Source: Mayamaea pseudoterrestris (taxonomy: Eukaryota > Bacillariophyta > Bacillariophyceae > Sellaphorales > Sellaphoraceae). Taken from it: a stretch of 64,000 nucleotides of DNA. Positions within the stretch are counted from its first letter, which is position 1; every line of letters begins with the position of its first letter. The translations under genes and the position numbers were made by a program. Shown in pieces: positions 41,097 through 50,817 of the stretch. Under the pieces are notes generated by a model that worked only from the letters and a program-made list of their open reading frames with translations, did not search any database and was not told the origin of the DNA. The stretch covers positions 2,711,981-2,775,980 of the forward strand of contig BROI01000002.1 of the NCBI GenBank assembly GCA_027923505.1, given 5' to 3'.

Positions 41097-42513
41097 TTAT
41101 GGAATTTGGTACACTTGTTCGATTTGCGCAGTCTTCATAAGGACAGAGCCGTCGCGTTTCTCCTCACTCCTGCGTCGTGAAATGTTGTAGGTAATGCGAC
41201 AGTTGTACAAACGCGAGTTCTCCTTAGTCCGTAACATTTCCAATTGGCCTTCAACGCGAGTCGTTTCTCCCTTGAGCAAAGGATAACTGGCAGGAAAGTA
41301 AAACATTTGCTGTCCCCAGTGTGTGTATCCATCATCTGGTCCGGTAGACAAGAATGCAGGATGAAGAAGCTTCGGTGCGTCCACGCCAGCGGCATCCGTT
41401 CGACTTTTGAAATCAGTTGTAAACCAACCAGCAATACCACTTATTGGTCCGCGCACGACGTCTCCATCGACATCGAAATCAAACTTGGCGTTTTCTTCGT
41501 CCGCAAAGACGCCCTTGGCGTCCTGCAGCGTGCATGTTGTCATGTCCAGATGCTTAATCATAGCAGGCTCGGCAAGCATGGCATCTGATGATAGCTCTCG
41601 CCATCGACTGCTCAATAAATAATACTCTTTTTGCTCGCGCTCATAACTCTTGGTCAATATATCCATGTCAACTCCATACACTTGACTCGTCGTTTGCGTA
41701 AAATCGTTCCAATCGGCCACGGCACCGGAAAACTCATTCTGGTTCGCTTTACGCTCTTCCTCGTCGTATATTGGAGCAACATACATGGTCGAATGGGAAG
41801 GAAACATGAGGCCAGTTCCCTTTTTAAGAAACTTGTCTCTGGCGCGGATGACAGAATCCAACATGCTTTCGCGGAGCAAAAAGTAGCCCATCCACTCGCT
41901 CACAATAATGTCAACGCAGAGAGTCGTTCCTTCCTCCTCGACAACCAATTGGTCCTGCTCAATCGGTAGCTCGATCTTTTCCACTGCACCTTGAATTACA
42001 GTGACAATATGATCCACCTTGTTTGCCTTCATGACTTGCTCGGCATGCTTGGCAATGTCCGTGTACTCAATGGCATAGACCTTTTTCGCTCCCGCCTGGG
42101 CAGCCCAGACTGCTAGAATGCCGGATCCTGTTCCAATATCCATGACAACCTTATCGCGAAAAACGTCCTGGTTGCCGAGAATGGCAGCATGGTAGGCGGC
42201 CATGCGATTGTGGTCGGCAAGCATTTGCTTCTGATGGTAAAGCTGCGCGTAGCTGCAAAAGTAGTTTGCGAAATCGGACGCTTGTGCCTATGAACATGAA
42301 AATGATGATGAGATGTGACAAGTAATAGACGGCAGCCATGAAAGAACGTGCTGCTGTAGGCTGGCAAAGAACAATTTTCGTATCTGCACTCTGCATTAGT
42401 AACGCCTATAAACGTCACAAGCATACCTGAGCATCCCCATTAAAGGACGGTATTTCACCATCTTTACTGGCATTGACAAAGGCCGGTGCTGCTACCTCGG
42501 ATTCGCTCGCCAT
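41097..42513 (-). CDS. Type I protein arginine methyltransferase (PRMT10-like)
   Basis: Two exons: 42513-42427 and 42287-41097 (139-bp intron, phase 0), 425 aa. PRMT signatures: YFCSYAQLYHQKQMLADHNR, SAM motif VVMDIGTGSGILAVWAAQAG, AIEYT, the double-E loop SEWMGYFLLRESMLD, and the THW loop (THWGQQMFYFP). The YFLLRES and FPSHSTMYVAP wording is closer to plant PRMT10 than to PRMT1 (which has YCLFYESM). It transfers methyl groups from SAM to arginines of histones and RNA-binding proteins, giving asymmetric dimethylarginine. No N-terminal extra domain. Assignment to the PRMT10 subgroup is by wording only. Confidence 0.9.
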
Positions 42514-42763
42514 GGTTACAAGGAGACAAGGATTGGCTCGAGGAAAAATGCGAAAATGTATGGCGCTGCACGCGAACGAGCGATCAATGAGTACCGGTCA
42601 GACGGTTTTCCACCGCTGCGACATTTTGGGCTGGTCGATCAAAAGGCACTGCCTCGAGGTGCGGCATGCACGCATGAATCAATAGGACTTGTGACCTTCC
42701 AAGCAACAACTTTATAGCCTCCTGATACAAGCCATCCCACCCTCGATACACAGACAATAGGCC

Positions 42764-45685
42764 ATGGGCTTTGAAGTGTATCAAATTGTATCAGACGAGA
42801 AGCATTTTTCTCCGTTTGTATGCCAATTGTGCGAGTGTCTTTGCTCGCTCGATGCCCTCGTCACGGACGCTTGCTCGCACCCGTTTTGTCGATCCTGCTT
42901 GGAGTCTCATGTTGCATCATGTAGTCAATGTCCGACGTGTCAGCAATCTATCATTCTGACTGAATCAAGTAACGGAGAGGAGACGATAAGAAGCGCTCGA
43001 TACATCATGCTCGGTTCTTCAGCGACCATGGCCCATCCAATTAAAACGGCTCAACCATTGGCGTATCAACTTCTCTGCGCGGTCCAAGTTGCATGTATCA
43101 TACAATCAAGCAAGACGGAGGCTTTAAAAGCGGACAAGGAAGTCACGATGATTCACACGTGCGAATGGATTGGCGATTACGCGCACTTTCATGAGCACAT
43201 TTCTGAACATCACAATCATTCTTCTGCATCCGATACAGCTCTAGCTAAGATTCCCGTCAAGACTTCGCAGCAATTAACATCTTTTCTACCTGAACAGAAT
43301 AGCAAAGTAAAGACTCGCCCGACAATGAAGGGACTGCGAAGTCTATCGACTCCATCCGTTTGGTCTGGCGAAGTCAGCGAAAGTACCCTCGAATTTACAA
43401 TGTCAACAGAAGCCACTCCCACCATGCCATATCGGGGTGACGACTCATCTGCCTCCAAGGATGATTCTGCGATTGATATGCTTTCGCCGCGTGCAAAATT
43501 CCGACGATCCAAGAGTTTGAAAGACATGGGCATGACAAAAACAATATCAATTGACGAGCTTCGACTCAATACGCCGCCCAAGCCACAAGTAACGAATGCA
43601 ACAAGTAGAACGCCACCAAAATCACTTGGATGCGACGCAACAACGTCTCGAGACACACCGCCAGCCATGGTGCATCGAAAAATATCGGGTGATGGCATGG
43701 TCAAGGGTCCGCCGCCGCAACCACAACCAAAAGTAACAACTACTATCATTCCAGTGGCAGATGAAACGTTTAAAGGTGGAGTAGGAGGAGGAAGTAAATC
43801 AAAGCTTTTACATGGGTCGCCGTCATATTCGGGCCCAAAAAGATCAAAACGACCACTCACTCCATCAGCAAGCGCTGCGGCTGCTCCATCCAGTACAAAC
43901 AATGGTGATTCAGACCTTGAAGTCTCGTACAGTCACGCCCTTGACTGGAACATGTCCATTAACAATTTTGGCGGTGGCTTTAACAATAATAACAGCACTA
44001 GCGACGTGAATGAAAACGCAACGACCCGAAAGCAACCTGCCATGGATACACTTTTGGAAGACGAGGAAAAGACTGACTTTCAACTGGAGTTTGAACCAGA
44101 GGATTCGAATGGCATTGGTAGCGAACAATCTACGCGTCGCATATTCGACAAGGCTGAAAAACTAAAGAAGCAGGCAAACGCAAAGTTCAACAAGGGTGAT
44201 TTTTCGGCGGCGCGAACCCTGTACACGGTCGGCATTAACGTGATGCAAACCATGACGGCTGTCAGCCAGGAGGAGCGAGAGTTGCTTTCGGGCATGCACT
44301 CGAATCGAGGCGTGACATATTTTCGAGAAAAGAAGTTCCAAAGTTGCATTGAAGATTGTGAGCATGCCATACGCTACGATTCCACCTACGATAAATCATG
44401 GATTCGAAAGTGGAGGGCACACATGGCGCTTGGTGATTTTGACGGAGCGTACCACTGTTTGGAAAAGGCCAACCGACTTATACCAGCTTCGAAAAAGATT
44501 CAGGAGGAGCTTGCAAACTGTCAACAGGACAAGGAACTGCTGATGACGGCGCGGCAATTTTTGATGAAGAAGGATTACGAGCAAATTCGCGAGGTCCTCC
44601 GACCACATGCTACGTCATCGGACAATATATCGTTACTCTTCTTGGCAGCGCGGGCAGATGCGTATCTGGGTCACACCGAAGCAGCTTTGGAGAAGATTAA
44701 TAAAGCGCTTCGCTTCAATCCCATGCATGCCGAAGGTCTTGAACTTCGAGGTCATACTCTGTTTCTCGCTGGCGAAACCGAGAAGGGAGCTCATTTGTTA
44801 CAGGAGGCCTTAAATATCAACAAGGACAGCAAACTTATCAACAAGGAGCTGAGCCGTTGTCAAAAGACGCATACGTCGTTTCAAAAAGGCCGGGCGTCGG
44901 TCAAGCGGGGACGGTACGCTGAAGCAGTGGAGCACTTTGCGCAAGCGATCAAAGACAGCGGAAACGTGCCGCCACAGACGCCATTGTTTGGATCATTGCG
45001 CATTGAACGAGCCGAAGCTTATTTGCTCTGCAACAGATACGTTGACGCCTGCAAAGATTGCCAGGAGGTTATCAATTCGCAACCAGAGCATGCGACAGCA
45101 TGGAGCGTTCGGGCCGACATTTTGGTTGCTCTAGGAGAACCGGAGCAGGCGAAGAAGGAGTTGAAGAAGATACGAAAATCATGGGGCTTTGACAACCCAA
45201 CAATTGGCGAAGCTTTCAAACGTGTTGATTTCGAGCTCCGCGTAAGGAAGGCCGATGATGAACTGGAAACGTTTCTAGCGGATCTCGAGTCTGGCCGAGC
45301 CGAGCCAATCTTTGCTGAAGATGATCGGAAAACAAAGCGAAAGGAAGGGCACCGCAGAAACAATCGGTCTTCCAGCTCATTTGGATTTGAAGACGACATT
45401 GACTTAAAGAATAGGGACAAGAAGCGCAACACGACGAGGAGATCATTAAGCAGAAACCGCTCCGGGTCAAGAAATGAGTCGGATAATGAGCTTCTTCCGG
45501 AAAAGCCACGTTCACAAAGTGCCAGACGAAGTGAGATACAGAAACGCAGCAGCTTCGTCCCACCTCCATCGATAGAGGATTTGACCAGTGGTGACGATAC
45601 GCCCGTGCCTGAACGACGATCGAGTACGAATGATCACGAGCCCTCGCGAAGTTCAAAACGTGAACCAAGTCGAAGACGAAGCTAA
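42764..45685 (+). CDS. RING-finger plus TPR-repeat protein
   Basis: 973 aa, one exon. A canonical C3HC4 RING sits at the N-terminus (C20, C23, C37, H39, C42, C45, C56, C59), so E3 ubiquitin-ligase activity is likely. A middle region of about 300 residues is disordered (Ser/Thr/Pro, RRSKSLKDMGMTK, poly-Gly and poly-Asn). From about residue 465 a TPR array begins (AEKLKKQANAKFNKGDFSAA, SNRGVTYFREKKFQSCIEDC, ADAYLGHTEAALEKINKALR, RASVKRGRYAEAVEHFAQAI). It resembles DNAJC7/TPR2, but no J domain follows. Instead the tail is basic and Ser/Arg-rich (RRSLSRNRSGSR). TPRs suggest an Hsp70/Hsp90 client link, by inference. It converges on the glycosyltransferase gene, 63 bp apart. Confidence 0.82.
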   Translation: MGFEVYQIVSDEKHFSPFVCQLCECLCSLDALVTDACSHPFCRSCLESHVASCSQCPTCQQSIILTESSNGEETIRSARYIMLGSSATMAHPIKTAQPLAYQLLCAVQVACIIQSSKTEALKADKEVTMIHTCEWIGDYAHFHEHISEHHNHSSASDTALAKIPVKTSQQLTSFLPEQNSKVKTRPTMKGLRSLSTPSVWSGEVSESTLEFTMSTEATPTMPYRGDDSSASKDDSAIDMLSPRAKFRRSKSLKDMGMTKTISIDELRLNTPPKPQVTNATSRTPPKSLGCDATTSRDTPPAMVHRKISGDGMVKGPPPQPQPKVTTTIIPVADETFKGGVGGGSKSKLLHGSPSYSGPKRSKRPLTPSASAAAAPSSTNNGDSDLEVSYSHALDWNMSINNFGGGFNNNNSTSDVNENATTRKQPAMDTLLEDEEKTDFQLEFEPEDSNGIGSEQSTRRIFDKAEKLKKQANAKFNKGDFSAARTLYTVGINVMQTMTAVSQEERELLSGMHSNRGVTYFREKKFQSCIEDCEHAIRYDSTYDKSWIRKWRAHMALGDFDGAYHCLEKANRLIPASKKIQEELANCQQDKELLMTARQFLMKKDYEQIREVLRPHATSSDNISLLFLAARADAYLGHTEAALEKINKALRFNPMHAEGLELRGHTLFLAGETEKGAHLLQEALNINKDSKLINKELSRCQKTHTSFQKGRASVKRGRYAEAVEHFAQAIKDSGNVPPQTPLFGSLRIERAEAYLLCNRYVDACKDCQEVINSQPEHATAWSVRADILVALGEPEQAKKELKKIRKSWGFDNPTIGEAFKRVDFELRVRKADDELETFLADLESGRAEPIFAEDDRKTKRKEGHRRNNRSSSSFGFEDDIDLKNRDKKRNTTRRSLSRNRSGSRNESDNELLPEKPRSQSARRSEIQKRSSFVPPPSIEDLTSGDDTPVPERRSSTNDHEPSRSSKREPSRRRS

Positions 45686-45748
45686 TGAGATAGGTGTAAT
45701 TGTAATGAATGCACTCTAATTAGCTATTTCTTTGATAACTTAGCTGCG

Positions 45749-47323
45749 CTAGCGCGTGTTGCTGGGATCATCATACACAGAGTATGGCTTGTTAAGATTG
45801 GCTGTCCCATTGCATGCCCTCTCTTTTATATACACAAGCGCCTCGTTAACTTTAGCTGTCATGGCGCAGACCATAAAGGCCTGTCGACGTGCCTCTTGTA
45901 GACTCGAAAAAGGCGTATGTTCCTCCTGGTACGTATCGCGATCTCGACCATTCGCCAAGGGCACGTTGACAGTAAAGTTGTACCTTGGATACGAGTACAC
46001 GTCTATCGCAGGCGGAAAAATGAGGGCTTTGTCGCAATCCATTATATTCTTTTTTAAGCGGTATTTGCTGAAGAAATTCTGTCGAAAATTATGCAAATCT
46101 TAGAATGGTATGTACCCCCATAAGTTACAATACTGGTAGTGCATTTCGTGAACACATGCAGCACAATGAACGACACACCGATTCGTTCTTACCTTTCCAA
46201 TCATGTAGCGACTACAGTAATGTAAAGCAATCGGCATTGGAGCCGACTCTGGAACGTTGCAAAGCTCTTTGTCGGTAAGAGCATCAATGAACGGCCAGCC
46301 TTCTCGTTTCGGCCCAGCAGTGGGGTCTGAAATTACAATGGATCGAATAAACGTAAACGGGAGGTTCAGTTCCACACCGGCAAAAATGAGAGCATACATT
46401 TCCGCAAACAATTTTGGATACACTTGCAATACATTGGGCAGCCACAAGGTCCACTTTAAAGTGAGTTGATAAAAGTCCTTGACCGTGGCCAGATATGGAG
46501 GCCCACTGTTCCAGTGCAGGGGTCCGTCCCGATCAAAAGGCTTGGTAAAATTTAATGGCAGTGACATCCATTGGTTCGTCAAGTAGCCATCGTGCTGTGC
46601 AATTGGATAGCCGTGTTTAACCATTCTGGTAACTGGTTCATTCTCCACCCAAAGTACATGTTCGTCCGTAAAGTCGTGCTGCAGTGGTCGCAGCAGAATC
46701 ATGTCAGGATCCATGAGAATGACAATGCCATCCAATAATTCGCCAGAAGCTGCTAAAATATTGCTTGTAGAATTTAGTCCTAGAGCATGTTCGAACCAGT
46801 GCAAGAGTCCATAGGGTTTGTTTGAGTACTTGTAGGGTGCACCTTCCGCAAGGTGAAGCTTGGAGTAGGACGGAGTAAAGTGAACGTGAAAATCTCCCAT
46901 TGGCTCGATGTACCTTTCGTAAAAATCTCGTTGCTCCTTTTCTTCAAAGTCTTTGCAGCCAGATAAAATTCTTGTGACTGATCCAGGTTGTTTGACTTGC
47001 ATGGCGTGAAAGAAAAAGACAAAGCTCTCCCAGTCTTGTTGTGGGCTGCAGCTCGTGGAAAAGACAGTGTAGTAGTGCGGAATTTTTGTGCTTGTCTTGT
47101 TTCGTAAGGTTTCAAGGTGGATTTGGTCTTTGGCTAGTGGTCGAGTTACAGTCGTTGGTTTTTGTTTGACGAATTCGTGCCTGGTAGGCAGCACTTGCGA
47201 ATGTACATCAGTTAGATCGGCTTGCGGAAGTAGTGAGTATTGCACAAATGCACAAATGAAGCAGCCAGCAACTATGACGACTCCGACAACCCCTCTTCCT
47301 GCATTGCTATGTTGTTTTCCCAT
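45749..47323 (-). CDS. Type II membrane glycosyltransferase, HPAT/SERGT-like
   Basis: Two exons: 47323-46193 and 46078-45749 (114-bp intron, phase 0), 486 aa. A short cytosolic start, then one anchor helix (VVGVVIVAGCFICAFVQYSLL), then a lumenal domain: YYTVFSTSCSPQQDWESFVF, KQPGSVTRILSGC, YSNKPYGLLHWFEHA, and the nucleotide-sugar DxD motif ILMDPDMILLRPL. This order matches hydroxyproline O-arabinosyltransferase and peptidyl-serine galactosyltransferase-like proteins of plants and algae, which act in the Golgi on secreted glycoproteins. The splice links HYCSRYMIGK to NFFSKYRLKKNIMDCD. Sugar donor and acceptor cannot be told from sequence. Confidence 0.82.
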
Positions 47324-47596
47324 GGCTAAAGGTTCTATGAGATGGCATGATGATGCAAGTAGTGTAACTGAGGTGCGTTAGATGAACCGATTGTGGTCAC
47401 GTTTCGTCGTCGCTTCGCATTCATATCGTCGGAGCGGTTTTAAACGTCGTACCGGTTCTCTTTACACGATTCTCGTCCTCGCTTTCCATCGATCACACAC
47501 CACTACAACGAACATGGAACAATATGGGACTACGGTGGCCAAATAGCAATCAGTACAAGTAAGCTTATTTAGTGCATCTTCGATACTCAAGAAAGA

Positions 47597-50500
47597 ATGG
47601 AGCCATTGGATGACGGAGAATGGGAATCGCTCGGAGAGCAGCCCAGCACGATTGGACCAGCAGACCGGCCATTGCAGTCTGCTGCCGAATCAACAATGAA
47701 TACAGACAGAAACCATATGATCGAAGAAACGAGCGCGAGCGACGAGTGCCAGAACGAAGTATCGACGGCAATAATGCTTGCAGCTGGGCCTCATAGGACG
47801 GCCACTTTAACGAACGATAATGAATCGCGCATTCTTGCTGTCAGTCAACGATTGGAGAGCAAACGGCAACTCAAGGACAAGCTGATGAAGCATCCGCTGC
47901 ATTTATTATGGAGCCGATTTCTCAGATATTTGGTGAATGAAATATGGGATCTTGATGCGAGAATCAGACTGGCTTTGATATTGATACTGCTGGGGTTGGT
48001 TACCAAGGTTTTACTCCTTTCGACGGCGTTCCTTTGGTATCCTCGTCTCTTTGTTGTGCCAGCTTTGATTTTGGTACCATTCTTTTACTTGAACCCGTCA
48101 TACGTACCAGTCAAGCTGGAGCGAGCTTTCCATGCGTTGCAGAATCCTTTAAAGCTCGCCGACGCACTCGGCGATTTCGATCCGTCGGCTCTGCGAAAAG
48201 TTGTTTGCCTTTGCCTGTTTATCCCCACTCTCCTTGAAGTACGAACTATTCAGTTCTTGTCGCAGATTCGGGTTGAAGCTTCATGGGGCTTCATTTATCA
48301 CTTAACAATCTCAGGTTTGATTGCTGCTGTCATGGGCGCGGCCTATATCAAGTTGGACAAGTCACCGCGAGAATGTACGCATATTGGACTCGTTTGTTTG
48401 TACGGATCGGCCCTATTTGTGGTGACAATCATTCAGTTTGATATCTGGAAGATTCCGGTGCTCGTCGCTCCGTTCTTTGTGGCAACTGGTATTTTATTGC
48501 TGCACAGTGTCGATGATAGTTATGAATGGTGCAGTCAAGCCATTCATAACGCTTTGCGCATGTCACTGCGAGATGCTCTTGCTTCCGTCAGCGAGTCGAT
48601 ATCACAGGATGAGATGCTGCAGCTTGCCATGCTGCGGTGGCTGGTTGATTATTGGGGAAGTACGCAGCAGCAATCTGCAGAGTCGACTGCTGGTCCATCG
48701 ACAGCAACCCCCGCACCGCGCACATCCAATGCATCCCGTCGAAACATGTCTCTTGTGGCGGTGCCACCGGAACGACAACTTACTTGGAATGAACTTCTTC
48801 CAATGCTTACCGTGACGTCGGAGCAAATTCGAACTGAAGTTGATATACTTCAAAATGGCCGTGCCGGCAGTGAGTCGATTCACGAACCGGGAGATCAGCG
48901 CAGCGAGAGTCTTGTTGTTCACGAAAGCAGCAATCAACATCAGCAGTACACATCCTCTATGCCAGCATCGTCTTCATCTTCTCCTTCACCGGGATCTGTG
49001 AGTGACTTTCAGACCATGTTGGCGTCAATGGATTTGGATGCGCATGCCAAGCCTGCCGTCATGGCATACAAAAAGGCGGTCGAGAGCTTTCCACCGTCCC
49101 GTGAAATGGCTGTTTTGCTGTCTGTTGCTCGACGATGCCCAGCACTTCTTGCTTTACTATGGGAACTCATTTTTGCGCAGTCTGGAAGTTTTGTCTCGAC
49201 AGTGGCTCTACTTCCGTTTATTGCCTTTGAACTATTTCGCTGTAAGAATTGGAGCGAATCTTGCAAGCGCGCTGCTAATAAGCCAGAAATAAACACTGGC
49301 GGCCTTGGCTTTGGAGCTGAAGCTCTGTTCCTTGAAAATGTAGATCCAATGGTGATACTATTAAGTACCGATAAGCTCTCTTTGCACCGACCCCCGACTC
49401 TGCTTGGTGTGTGGATGAATGTTGTCTCGTCCGTCGCTGCGCTTGAAATGGGGCTCATTGCTGCTCGATGTGTCCAGACAACGACTGCCGCAATCGACTT
49501 TGCACAAAACATCATGTCTTTGGCGGAGTTTGGATACCAAGTGGCGTCGCACGGATGGATGCATGGCGCTGGCGTTATTGCGAAGGAACTAATCATACAG
49601 CGTGCTCGAGCAGCGCGAGAGCCGAACATGCACGAAACCAAATACACTAGCGCGGCAATCCGAGCAGTTGAAAATAGCCGCAAAGTGACCAAGAACCTAC
49701 AAATTTTGATGGAGGAGGAAAATGCTAGTCACTTTCTGCCTCCAGTTTTTGGCTTTGTATCTGTTGCAGTTGGCCGAGGCTGGTTGTGGGGAAGGGAGGA
49801 AAATGTTCCGGTATCTACTCATACACAGTCGACAGTTGTCATTGAAGAGCTTGATAGCAGTAACACGGAAGCTACTGATGTTTCTAACAATATTCTTGAT
49901 GCAAGGGACGATAGTACGATTATACCCCCTCGTATCCAATCCACCGTTTTGCACGAAGAAATGGTTATCAGTGCTTCCAAAAGTCCTGAGAGTTCCAATG
50001 GCCGTGCTGTTGAAGGCATTTGTGCACTGGATCAGAAGCTTGTGTCCGAAATTATGGACTTGATTGCAGCTGCATCATCGCGGCAGTTAATTGACCAAGT
50101 CGAGAAGAACGATTTGTGCGAGAGGCTCTCGAAGTTAAAATCGGAGGGTCTGTCTGAAAGAGGTTGGCTTGAGGCCACAAAAAGAACTTTGGAGGGTCTC
50201 ATTTTGATTGACGAACGCGCCGGGATGCTGGCGATGGACAACAATTGCATGGGGGGCGAATCGACGGAGGAGACACGCAATCCGCATGGTGACGCCTGTG
50301 TGCCGAGCTTATCGGACGATCAGGCAGCACTGGAGAGTGAACGCTGCACAAACGGGCGTACTGAAGAAATGTACGAGCCGATCAATAATAGCCATGAGTC
50401 CGGATTAATGTCTCAAGTTGTCGATATCGACTCAGAATCTGTTATTCCACCGGTGCCGTCAACAGGCTTCCAGCAGGGTTTTTCAGGCGAGTCACAAGCT

Positions 50501-50659
50501 AGTGGAGATAACATTTGGATGCAGCTTGGAGGCGGACTTGCTGTGGTTGGAGCTGTTGTGGGGATGGCTGCTGTTGCAATGCAAAGTAACAACAATAGCG
50601 ACGGCCGCCGCAGTCGAGAACGGCATCGCCGTGACGAACATTTTCAGCCGAGCCAGTAG
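47597..50659 (+). CDS. Large multi-pass membrane protein of unknown function
   Basis: 1,020 aa, one exon, ATG 47597. Residues 120-320 hold about six hydrophobic segments in paired form (LALILILLGLVTKVLLL, FVVPALILVPFFYL, TISGLIAAVMGAAYI, LYGSALFVVTIIQF, PVLVAPFFVATGILLL). Two more hydrophobic stretches follow, near 530-550 and 610-640. The middle has Ser/Gln-rich linkers; the C-terminal third is acidic and hydrophilic until a final glycine/valine helix (GGGLAVVGAVVGMAAVAM) and a basic tail (RRSRERHRR). I recognise no family. It shares a 273-bp divergent promoter with the glycosyltransferase gene. Confidence 0.68.
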   Translation: MEPLDDGEWESLGEQPSTIGPADRPLQSAAESTMNTDRNHMIEETSASDECQNEVSTAIMLAAGPHRTATLTNDNESRILAVSQRLESKRQLKDKLMKHPLHLLWSRFLRYLVNEIWDLDARIRLALILILLGLVTKVLLLSTAFLWYPRLFVVPALILVPFFYLNPSYVPVKLERAFHALQNPLKLADALGDFDPSALRKVVCLCLFIPTLLEVRTIQFLSQIRVEASWGFIYHLTISGLIAAVMGAAYIKLDKSPRECTHIGLVCLYGSALFVVTIIQFDIWKIPVLVAPFFVATGILLLHSVDDSYEWCSQAIHNALRMSLRDALASVSESISQDEMLQLAMLRWLVDYWGSTQQQSAESTAGPSTATPAPRTSNASRRNMSLVAVPPERQLTWNELLPMLTVTSEQIRTEVDILQNGRAGSESIHEPGDQRSESLVVHESSNQHQQYTSSMPASSSSSPSPGSVSDFQTMLASMDLDAHAKPAVMAYKKAVESFPPSREMAVLLSVARRCPALLALLWELIFAQSGSFVSTVALLPFIAFELFRCKNWSESCKRAANKPEINTGGLGFGAEALFLENVDPMVILLSTDKLSLHRPPTLLGVWMNVVSSVAALEMGLIAARCVQTTTAAIDFAQNIMSLAEFGYQVASHGWMHGAGVIAKELIIQRARAAREPNMHETKYTSAAIRAVENSRKVTKNLQILMEEENASHFLPPVFGFVSVAVGRGWLWGREENVPVSTHTQSTVVIEELDSSNTEATDVSNNILDARDDSTIIPPRIQSTVLHEEMVISASKSPESSNGRAVEGICALDQKLVSEIMDLIAAASSRQLIDQVEKNDLCERLSKLKSEGLSERGWLEATKRTLEGLILIDERAGMLAMDNNCMGGESTEETRNPHGDACVPSLSDDQAALESERCTNGRTEEMYEPINNSHESGLMSQVVDIDSESVIPPVPSTGFQQGFSGESQASGDNIWMQLGGGLAVVGAVVGMAAVAMQSNNNSDGRRSRERHRRDEHFQPSQ

Positions 50660-50817
50660 GTAGATGACATCGTCATAGTTAATTACATAAATTATTATAT
50701 ACACTTTAGACTGTGGGTCTATAATGTTTTCACCTGCTTAAGGCAGGAGGAGCCATTCTGCGATAGCAGTATACATATAAACGTTTCGTTATTAATTTAT
50801 TTATCATTATATACACT

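Noticed and set aside
43216-43902. 228-codon minus-strand ORF inside the RING-TPR gene
   Set aside because: Lies opposite the disordered Ser/Thr/Pro linker, where low-complexity codons leave the antisense frame open; no domain seen.
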